Assembly: GCA_977017575.1 (NCBI GenBank)
Contig: CDRNVI010000105.1
Location: forward strand, 1-64,000
Direction of reading: 5' to 3'
DNA length: 64,000 bases
Source: Paramoeba atlantica
Taxonomy: Eukaryota; Discosea
Shown: piece by piece, positions 56,206 through 64,000 of the stretch
Layout: each line of letters starts with the position of its first letter
Position numbering within the stretch: position 1 is the first letter of the stretch
Position numbers and translations under genes: made by a program
Notes under the pieces: model-generated
Database searches by the model: none
Told to the model about the DNA's origin: nothing
What the model saw: the letters and a program-made list of their open reading frames with translations, nothing else

Positions 56206-57141
56206 GGAGAGAATTGATGGAATTATTTCTTTGCCAACTTAGAATGCCTTGAGGATTATTCATAGGTTATCGGAAAAATATTGTTTGTTTGTACCGTATC
56301 AGACACATATAAACTCTGAACGTGGAAGCGATAGATGAAAGCTTTCAAGGTGTAAACATTAAGTTTTTCAACCGACTTTACGTCGGTCTTTTGGATTGGA
56401 TATTGGATTGGACCCCAACCACACCATTCTTCCGACCCAAAAAGACCCCTTGAGGTCCGAAAAATACTTTTTCACCTATTTCAGTCGAAAATGGGTCATT
56501 TTGAGTGGCGCACCACGGCTCGAAGAAGAGATACCTTGAGAAACCAAAGGCCGAGAAAGCTAGTATAGGCCCCGAACTATCAAAATACAACAGGGGAAAG
56601 AATATTGAAAAAATATTTTCTTTGCCAGTTTTTTCGCCAAGTTGAATTTTTTTTCAAAAACATCCGAACTTGGCGGACCCGTCCTGCGGATACGAGGGGG
56701 GGCCACCCCCGGGTAGGGGGCGGAAAATAAGCGCCAACCCCGGCTACCCATTCTGCGGGTTTTTTTCGAAAAAAAAATTTCAAAAAAAAAAATCGTGCGG
56801 TATGCCCCCCTGTGTTCCTCTTTATATTTTCACTGTTTTTGTTCACTCTTTTTTCAATAATCGAGGGTAGAGTGGTAGTTATACAACCACCGCAATATAA
56901 TAATTAAGATATCGCCCAAAGCCCCACCATGAGCGGACAAAGAACCTGCCACTCAAATGCTTGAATTAGCGCTACCCGGCTTCACATGCGATAACTGAGT
57001 TTCGTTTTGCTCGAGAACTCACGAGATACACCTTGCCAGGGGACCCTCCAGTGTGAAGTGGGTTTCAAATCTTGAACTCATCTTTTTTGATATTTTCAAA
57101 AATATTTACTCAGTCCGCTACTTTTTTAAAATAACAAATTG

Positions 57142-57900
57142 ATGAATTTCGGGCTTCAAGTTTCCAGCCCTCCCTCATGCAAGGTATTTGTGGATGGGGT
57201 GCCAGATGTTGAAATCGAGGAAAGCGATATTTTCAAACAGAAGTTATGCGTCACGCCAAAACATCTCCAACGATCCTCCGTAATCCTGTTTTCTTCTCTT
57301 TCTCAAACCATAGGAATTTCCACGTCGAGCGGGGACCAATTCGTGTTAGACCCGGAGGGTGGAGCCGTTAACTTTACTTGTGCGAGCATGTTGAGCATCA
57401 CGTTTCACAATCTTTTAAAGAAGGAAGCAGAAAGTGTATGTAGAGATGTTCTTGGTCTTTTTCAAGACAATTTTGTTAATCCTTCATCTGGGGCCCTTTC
57501 ATACGACTACGTGAGGAACCAGATTGATCAGAAATACCTTTTTAATGTTTTGAAGTTTCAGAGAATGGTTAAAAATGCAGGCAACCCATTTTACCAATAC
57601 CTTGGGAAAGACCTTTGCAGGTGGATAGTTTTGCATTCAAGTTCAAAAAAGCCCAATTTTGGATTTACACGAGGAAAAGAGTATAGTGATCTCTTAAAAT
57701 TTTCTGTTAGCCAGATCATGGGGGAAGAAGTTGCGATGAGCGACCTTTATCAGCTGGTAAGGGGTGAGAAAACCTTTGATTTGCTCCTTTCTTCAAATTT
57801 TACTGTGTTGAAAAAGTTTCTTGTGAAATTTAATGCTGAGTTTCTTTGGTTTCAAGATGAGGCTTCAAAAAAGACATTAATTTCCACAAATCCCCTTTGA
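57142..57900 (+). CDS. Unrecognised 252-residue protein, U15 copy
   Basis: F37V, P56T and R225K, identical to U12. Confidence 0.6.
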   Translation: MNFGLQVSSPPSCKVFVDGVPDVEIEESDIFKQKLCVTPKHLQRSSVILFSSLSQTIGISTSSGDQFVLDPEGGAVNFTCASMLSITFHNLLKKEAESVCRDVLGLFQDNFVNPSSGALSYDYVRNQIDQKYLFNVLKFQRMVKNAGNPFYQYLGKDLCRWIVLHSSSKKPNFGFTRGKEYSDLLKFSVSQIMGEEVAMSDLYQLVRGEKTFDLLLSSNFTVLKKFLVKFNAEFLWFQDEASKKTLISTNPL

Positions 57901-58137
57901 TTCTTAAAGTTTCCCTACTTTTGTAGACATTTCAAAAAGATGCGAAGGACCCTACTAGAGAACTTAATCATAAACAATTTTGTACATAACAAACCCCCAG
58001 AGCCACCATCATCAAAAATAATTCTCAAGAATTTCTCCTCATTGATGCAAAACGTCTCTTTTAACGCCTTTTATTTTTGTTTTCGCATAGCCGCCCCCCT
58101 CTACCACCAATAAACGCATAAACATTTATCAGCCCCA

Positions 58138-58314
58138 ATGCTACCAAGACCCTTCACAGACAGATTTGGAAGTTCCAAGGCCGACGTCCTCTACCAGTTT
58201 TCGCTTTTCCAAGGCGGCACCAACGTTATGTTACCAACACGCTGCTTCGACGACTTGTATGACAACGCGGCCCACCCAAGAGGCTTAAACCGGGTAAGGG
58301 GGCCGGCTCCCTGA
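58138..58314 (+). CDS. 58-codon module A ORF, U15
   Basis: Same as U1. Confidence 0.3.
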   Translation: MLPRPFTDRFGSSKADVLYQFSLFQGGTNVMLPTRCFDDLYDNAAHPRGLNRVRGPAP

Positions 58315-58631
58315 TGGGAGGAGGGGAAGAAGAATCCAATCCAAAAAGAAGAAGAAGAGAAGAGAACCGGTTCCCTGATGGGAGCGCCCCTGGCGGCCGT
58401 CAGAGTACTGGGCCTAGTCGATTCTCAGCCCAGCCTCTTAGATCGAGGCCGCCGGGAATTATGCGATGAGCGGGTTCGAAACTTTGATCCCTGAAGGAAG
58501 AAGGAAGAAGGTTGCTCGACTAAATGATGCTTTCCAATGTAGGGAAGTTACTTCGACAAGTGCTTGTGTAGGCTCTAGTTGAATCTTTAGTGTCTCAACG
58601 AGGTTCTGCCAATCTTAAAGCAGAGATTTAA

Positions 58632-59036
58632 GCCGGGCCGAGGGGTCTGGCCTTTATTTGGGTAGCTTCTACAGAGGAAAGCGGTGTAATTGTAGTTGGA
58701 GACGGTGGGCCTTACAACCTGCAGGTTGGGGGTTATATTCCCGATATCGACAAAACTCGCAACCTGCCGGCCTCACTACAAAGGGAAAGCGACCAGGAGT
58801 GCCTTCAAGTCCCACACCCAACCCCAAATCAATCATTCCGGATTGCTCCGGATGGCCACTGGCAAGCCAGACCCTTCACAGAAAGATTTGGAAGTTCCGA
58901 GGCCGACGTCCTCTATCAGTTTCCGCTTTTCCAAGGCGGCACCAACGTGCTGTTACCAACACGCTGCGTCGACGAACTGTACGTCAACACGGCTTACCCA
59001 AGAGGTGTAAGCCGGGTAAGGGAGCTCGTTCCCTGA
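58632..59036 (+). other. 134-codon ATG-less frame, U15
   Basis: Back to the U1 state at all three sites. Confidence 0.3.
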
Positions 59037-59486
59037 GGGGAGGGTCCGGGACGGTCCTCCGAGTACTGGGCCTAGTCGGTTATTAGCCCAGCCTCTTAGA
59101 GGGAGGCCGCCAGGAATATTTCGATGAGCGGGTTTGAACTCGCCGTCTGAGCACCATGTGCTTGAAACTTTGAATTCTTGCTGCTACGCAACCGCTCGGA
59201 AAAAGTCCGCTAGGAAGAAGGCCTCCCTCTGGAGGAACGACCCGGAACCGCAGAGCCGAACCAGGCTCCAGCGCAGCCGCCGAAAATTCATGCTGCTTAC
59301 GCAAACGAGGCATGAGACACAGCCTACACGATGCAACGGGGTTGGACGCCCGTCCTGGTAGCTACGGTTGGGTACCCGTGCTCGGGCCGCAAGGCTTCGA
59401 GTGCCGTCTTGGAAGGGGGCAGCAAGACAATGAAGGTCGGTGGCTTGAGACTCTACCCTAACGGTGCAGAGCCCTCGGTGTCTTTT

Positions 59487-59537
59487 CTTCTTCTTCTTCT
59501 TCTTCTTCTTCTTCTTCTTCTTCTTCTTCTTCTTCTT

Positions 59538-59567
<30 letters not shown>
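59487..59567 (+). repeat. (CTT)27 microsatellite, U16
   Basis: 27 triplets. Confidence 0.98.
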
Positions 59568-59568
<1 letters not shown>

Positions 59569-59670
59569 TTCCCCAGAGTCCTGAAAGCTGGTTTGCAACT
59601 CTACTACCGCGTTTAACGAAAAGCCTAAATTGAAATATTATAGCCAAAAATAGCCGATTTTCGGGTAAAA

Positions 59671-60165
59671 ATGGGGTCATTTTTGTGTATTTGTTTTCAT
59701 TCACGAAATCCGATATTTGCTCGTGGGAAATCACTCGTAGGCATGAATGAAAGCCTGCCGAACGTATTGGGTAAAGAATGCGACCCCAACCCCAAGAATG
59801 GCGACCTAATGTATGATGTGGACGCAAAGCTCAGGTTACTAAAATTCCATTCGTATAATATATATTTGTGCAAGGTAAAGGCGCACATTGGAAACAAATG
59901 GAATGAGGAGGCAGATGGTCTAGCACTTTTGGCATCACGAAAAGTGGCACGGGCTCCGACCCAAAAAAGGAGAAAAACAACTGCTAACTCGGAGGATAGT
60001 GAGAATTCACAACCGTCATGGTCTTTGAAAGCCTTACTCAAAAGGAAGTCCCTTGGAAATAAGCAAGCACGAGACATTCCATCATCGAAGCGCGAAGCTG
60101 AGGCGGAAGGGGTATTTCGAGGGAAGGTTGCGAGAGCTGGAGGTAATAGGAAACCGTCTAAGTAG
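59671..60165 (+). CDS. Truncated RNase H-like protein, U16 copy
   Basis: 164 codons with K142E only. Confidence 0.55.
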   Translation: MGSFLCICFHSRNPIFARGKSLVGMNESLPNVLGKECDPNPKNGDLMYDVDAKLRLLKFHSYNIYLCKVKAHIGNKWNEEADGLALLASRKVARAPTQKRRKTTANSEDSENSQPSWSLKALLKRKSLGNKQARDIPSSKREAEAEGVFRGKVARAGGNRKPSK

Positions 60166-61101
60166 GGAGAGAATTGATGGAATTATTTCTTTGCCAACTT
60201 AGAATGCCTTGAGGATTATTCATAGGTTATCGGAAAAATATTGTTTGTTTGTACCGTATCAGACACATATAAACTCTGAACGTGGAAGCGATAGATGAAA
60301 GCTTTCAAGGTGTAAACATTAAGTTTTTCAACCGACTTTACGTCGGTCTTTTGGATTGGATATTGGATTGGACCCCAACCACACCATTCTTCCGACCCAA
60401 AAAGACCCCTTGAGGTCCGAAAAATACTTTTTCACCTATTTCAGTCGAAAATGGGTCATTTTGAGTGGCGCACCACGGCTCGAAGAAGAGATACCTTGAG
60501 AAACCAAAGGCCGAGAAAGCTAGTATAGGCCCCGAACTATCAAAATACAACAGGGGAAAGAATATTGAAAAAATATTTTCTTTGCCAGTTTTTTCGCCAA
60601 GTTGAATTTTTTTTCAAAAACATCCGAACTTGGCGGACCCGTCCTGCGGATACGAGGGGGGGCCACCCCCGGGTAGGGGGCGGAAAATAAGCGCCAACCC
60701 CGGCTACCCATTCTGCGGGTTTTTTTCGAAAAAAAAATTTCAAAAAAAAAAATCGTGCGGTATGCCCCCCTGTGTTCCTCTTTATATTTTCACTGTTTTT
60801 GTTCACTCTTTTTTCAATAATCGAGGGTAGAGTGGTAGTTATACAACCACCGCAATATAATAATTAAGATATCGCCCAAAGCCCCACCATGAGCGGACAA
60901 AGAACCTGCCACTCAAATGCTTGAATTAGCGCTACCCGGCTTCACATGCGATAACTGAGTTTCGTTTTGCTCGAGAACTCACGAGATACACCTTGCCAGG
61001 GGACCCTCCAGTGTGAAGTGGGTTTCAAATCTTGAACTCATCTTTTTTGATATTTTCAAAAATATTTACTCAGTCCGCTACTTTTTTAAAATAACAAATT
61101 G

Positions 61102-61860
61102 ATGAATTTCGGGCTTCAAGTTTCCAGCCCTCCCTCATGCAAGGTATTTGTGGATGGGGTGCCAGATGTTGAAATCGAGGAAAGCGATATTTTCAAACAG
61201 AAGTTATGCGTCACGCCAAAACATCTCCAACGATCCTCCGTAATCCTGTTTTCTTCTCTTTCTCAAACCATAGGAATTTCCACGTCGAGCGGGGACCAAT
61301 TCGTGTTAGACCCGGAGGGTGGAGCCGTTAACTTTACTTGTGCGAGCATGTTGAGCATCACGTTTCACAATCTTTTAAAGAAGGAAGCAGAAAGTGTATG
61401 TAGAGATGTTCTTGGTCTTTTTCAAGACAATTTTGTTAATCCTTCATCTGGGGCCCTTTCATACGACTACGTGAGGAACCAGATTGATCAGAAATACCTT
61501 TTTAATGTTTTGAAGTTTCAGAGAATGGTTAAAAATGCAGGCAACCCATTTTACCAATACCTTGGGAAAGACCTTTGCAGGTGGATAGTTTTGCATTCAA
61601 GTTCAAAAAAGCCCAATTTTGGATTTACACGAGGAAAAGAGTATAGTGATCTCTTAAAATTTTCTGTTAGCCAGATCATGGGGGAAGAAGTTGCGATGAG
61701 CGACCTTTATCAGCTGGTAAGGGGTGAGAAAACCTTTGATTTGCTCCTTTCTTCAAATTTTACTGTGTTGAAAAAGTTTCTTGTGAAATTTAATGCTGAG
61801 TTTCTTTGGTTTCAAGATGAGGCTTCAAAAAAGACATTAATTTCCACAAATCCCCTTTGA
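61102..61860 (+). CDS. Unrecognised 252-residue protein, U16 copy
   Basis: F37V, P56T and R225K, identical to U12 and U15. Confidence 0.6.
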   Translation: MNFGLQVSSPPSCKVFVDGVPDVEIEESDIFKQKLCVTPKHLQRSSVILFSSLSQTIGISTSSGDQFVLDPEGGAVNFTCASMLSITFHNLLKKEAESVCRDVLGLFQDNFVNPSSGALSYDYVRNQIDQKYLFNVLKFQRMVKNAGNPFYQYLGKDLCRWIVLHSSSKKPNFGFTRGKEYSDLLKFSVSQIMGEEVAMSDLYQLVRGEKTFDLLLSSNFTVLKKFLVKFNAEFLWFQDEASKKTLISTNPL

Positions 61861-62097
61861 TTCTTAAAGTTTCCCTACTTTTGTAGACATTTCAAAAAGA
61901 TGCGAAGGACCCTACTAGAGAACTTAATCATAAACAATTTTGTACATAACAAACCCCCAGAGCCACCATCATCAAAAATAATTCTCAAGAATTTCTCCTC
62001 ATTGATGCAAAACGTCTCTTTTAACGCCTTTTATTTTTGTTTTCGCATAGCCGCCCCCCTCTACCACCAATAAACGCATAAACATTTATCAGCCCCA

Positions 62098-62274
62098 ATG
62101 CTACCAAGACCCTTCACAGACAGATTTGGAAGTTCCAAGGCCGACGTCCTCTACCAGTTTTCGCTTTTCCAAGGCGGCACCAACGTTATGTTACCAACAC
62201 GCTGCTTCGACGACTTGTATGACAACGCGGCCCACCCAAGAGGCTTAAACCGGGTAAGGGGGCCGGCTCCCTGA
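62098..62274 (+). CDS. 58-codon module A ORF, U16
   Basis: Same as U1. Confidence 0.3.
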   Translation: MLPRPFTDRFGSSKADVLYQFSLFQGGTNVMLPTRCFDDLYDNAAHPRGLNRVRGPAP

Positions 62275-62591
62275 TGGGAGGAGGGGAAGAAGAATCCAAT
62301 CCAAAAAGAAGAAGAAGAGAAGAGAACCGGTTCCCTGATGGGAGCGCCCCTGGCGGCCGTCAGAGTACTGGGCCTAGTCGATTCTCAGCCCAGCCTCTTA
62401 GATCGAGGCCGCCGGGAATTATGCGATGAGCGGGTTCGAAACTTTGATCCCTGAAGGAAGAAGGAAGAAGGTTGCTCGACTAAATGATGCTTTCCAATGT
62501 AGGGAAGTTACTTCGACAAGTGCTTGTGTAGGCTCTAGTTGAATCTTTAGTGTCTCAACGAGGTTCTGCCAATCTTAAAGCAGAGATTTAA

Positions 62592-62996
62592 GCCGGGCCG
62601 AGGGGTCTGGCCTTTATTTGGGTAGCTTCTACAGAGGAAAGCGGTGTAATTGTAGTTGGAGACGGTGGGCCTTACAACCTGCAGGTTGGGGGTTATATTC
62701 CCGATATCGACAAAACTCGCAACCTGCCGGCCTCACTACAAAGGGAAAGCGACCAGGAGTGCCTTCAAGTCCCACACCCAACCCCAAATCAATCATTCCG
62801 GATTGCTCCGGATGGCCACTGGCAAGCCAGACCCTTCACAGAAAGATTTGGAAGTTCCGAGGCCGACGTCCTCTATCAGTTTCCGCTTTTCCAAGGCGGC
62901 ACCAACGTGCTGTTACCAACACGCTGCGTCGACGAACTGTACGTCAACACGGCTTACCCAAGAGGTGTAAGCCGGGTAAGGGAGCTCGTTCCCTGA
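62592..62996 (+). other. 134-codon ATG-less frame, U16
   Basis: U1 state at all three sites. Confidence 0.3.
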
Positions 62997-63446
62997 GGGG
63001 AGGGTCTGGGACGGTCCTCCGAGTACTGGGCCTAGTCGGTTATTAGCCCAGCCTCTTAGAGGGAGGCCGCCAGGAATATTTCGATGAGCGGGTTTGAACT
63101 CGCCGTCTGAGCACCACGTGCTTGAAACTTTGAATTCTTGCTGCTACTCCACCGCTCGGAAAAAGTCCGCTAGGAAGAAGGCCTCCCTCTGGAGGAACGA
63201 CCCGGAACCGCAGAGCCGAACCAGGCTCCAGCGCAGCCGCCGAAAATTCATGCTGCTTACGCAAACGAGGCATGAGACACAGCCTACACGATGCAACGGG
63301 GTTGGGCGCCCGTCCTGGTAGCTACGGTTGGGTACCCGTGCTCGGGCCGCAAGGCTTCGAGTGCCGTCTTGGAAGGGGGCAGCAAGACAATGAAGGTCGG
63401 TGGCTTGAGACTCTACCCTAACGGTGCAGAGCCCTCGGTGTCTTTT

Positions 63447-63476
63447 CTTCTTCTTCTTCTTCTTCTTCTTCTTCTT

Positions 63477-63506
<30 letters not shown>
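63447..63506 (+). repeat. (CTT)20 microsatellite, U17
   Basis: 20 triplets, the shortest allele in the window. Confidence 0.98.
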
Positions 63507-63507
<1 letters not shown>

Positions 63508-63609
63508 TTCCCCAGAGTCCTGAAAGCTGGTTTGCAACTCTACTACCGCGTTTAACGAAAAGCCTAAATTGAAATATTATAGCCAAAAATAGCCGATTTT
63601 CGGGTAAAA

Positions 63610-64000
63610 ATGGGGTCATTTTTGTGTATTTGTTTTCATTCACGAAATCCGATATTTGCTCGTGGGAAATCACTCGTAGGCATGAATGAAAGCCTGCCGA
63701 ACGTATTGGGTAAAGAATGCGACCCCAACCCCAAGAATGGCGACCTAATGTATGATGTGGACGCAAAGCTCAGGTTACTAAAATTCCATTCGTATAATAT
63801 ATATTTGTGCAAGGTAAAGGCGCACATTGGAAACAAATGGAATGAGGAGGCAGATGGTCTAGCACTTTTGGCATCACGAAAAGTGGCACGGGCTCCGACC
63901 CAAAAAAGGAGAAAAACAACTGCTAACTCGGAGGATAGTGAGAATTCACAACCGTCATGGTCTTTGAAAGCCTTACTCAAAAGGAAGTCCCTTGGAAATA
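63610..64000 (+). CDS. Truncated RNase H-like protein, U17 copy, cut by window edge
   Basis: The first 130 codons are present, including the RNase H motif, with no change from U1 in the visible part. The end lies outside the window. Confidence 0.5.
   Translation, partial: MGSFLCICFHSRNPIFARGKSLVGMNESLPNVLGKECDPNPKNGDLMYDVDAKLRLLKFHSYNIYLCKVKAHIGNKWNEEADGLALLASRKVARAPTQKRRKTTANSEDSENSQPSWSLKALLKRKSLGN

Larger units (their letters stand above)
55397..59353 (+). repeat. Tandem unit U15 (mosaic)
   Basis: Length 3957, n = 26. Its 5' half and extreme 3' end match U12-U14, but the stretch around 58730-58800 returns to the U1-U9 state. It shares a C to A near 57961 with U16. Confidence 0.95.
59354..63313 (+). 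repeat. Tandem unit U16 (mosaic)
   Basis: Length 3960, n = 27. The 5' part matches U15, while the 3' end (near 63117, 63148 and 63306) matches U7-U9. Private C to T near 63007, after the module B stop. Confidence 0.95.
1..64000 (+). repeat. Head-to-tail tandem array of a ~3.95 kb unit (16 full units plus a partial)
   Basis: The same order of landmarks recurs sixteen times in the same orientation, with periods of 3967, 3966, 3945, 3948, 3993, 3945, 3963, 3948, 3945, 3957, 3972, 3957, 3945, 3945, 3957 and 3960 bases. Outside the microsatellite no net insertion or deletion separates any two units, and I counted about 43 substituted sites by eye. The array fills the window, so neither edge is seen. 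It holds no 18S, 5.8S, 28S or 5S rRNA sequence that I can recognise, so it is not an rDNA array. The unit boundary used here is arbitrary. A macrosatellite or tandem gene cluster kept uniform by unequal crossing over fits best; a concatemer of a circular element is an alternative. Confidence 0.98.
63314..64000 (+). repeat. Tandem unit U17, cut by the window edge
   Basis: First 687 bases of a further unit, n = 20, the shortest microsatellite seen. It has Pro39 in the RNase H frame, so its start resembles U10 onward rather than U8 or U9. Confidence 0.95.

Noticed and set aside
1-64000. Ribosomal DNA array or intergenic spacer
   Set aside because: The period is in the range of small rDNA repeats, but no conserved 18S, 5.8S, 28S or 5S segment is seen on either strand.
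1-64000. CRISPR array or bacterial mobile element
   Set aside because: The repeats are thousands of bases long without unique spacers. There is no cas, integrase or transposase gene, and the signals are eukaryotic in type.

Overview
The window is one uninterrupted head-to-tail tandem array of a roughly 3.95 kb unit: sixteen full units (U1 to U16) plus the first 687 bases of a seventeenth (U17). With the arbitrary unit start at base 1, units begin at 1, 3968, 7934, 11879, 15827, 19820, 23765, 27728, 31676, 35621, 39578, 43550, 47507, 51452, 55397, 59354 and 63314. No unique flanking sequence is present. I saw no rRNA, no complete transposon, no CRISPR and no bacterial operon. The array looks eukaryotic and nuclear: long trinucleotide microsatellites, an AATAAA polyadenylation signal, a LINE-type RNase H remnant and a satellite-like organisation. 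The clade cannot be fixed by eye; a fungus or protist is my weak guess.

Each unit is laid out 5' to 3' as follows (U1 coordinates): a (CTT)n/(GAA)n microsatellite (128-220); a 164-codon frame carrying the C-terminal end of an RNase H domain plus a basic tail (325-819); a TATA-like site, a small hairpin and a triple ATTGG cluster (922-1025); a structure-rich noncoding block of inverted repeats and homopolymers (1200-1400); an intact 252-codon gene for an unrecognised protein (1756-2514); an AATAAA signal (2723-2728); and two diverged copies of one module, A (2761-3102) and B (3483-3789). Module A carries a 58-codon ORF. Module B ends a 134-codon open frame that has no ATG. A degenerate tRNA-like relic (3740-3811, minus strand) follows, and then the next unit starts.

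The units are more than 99% identical. By eye I found about 43 substituted sites, and every length difference comes from the microsatellite: full units U2-U16 obey length = 3879 + 3n exactly, with n from 22 to 38. The substitutions are shared in mosaic blocks between neighbouring and distant units, as expected from unequal crossing over and gene conversion. About 17 of the 43 are G:C to T:A changes. All changes seen in the 252-codon and 164-codon frames alter the protein, and U10 carries a stop in the RNase H frame. The three changes seen in the ATG-less frame all fall on third codon positions.

The best reading is a coding macrosatellite built from retroelement debris and an orphan gene, amplified recently and homogenised. 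Whether the orphan gene is expressed cannot be decided from sequence alone.
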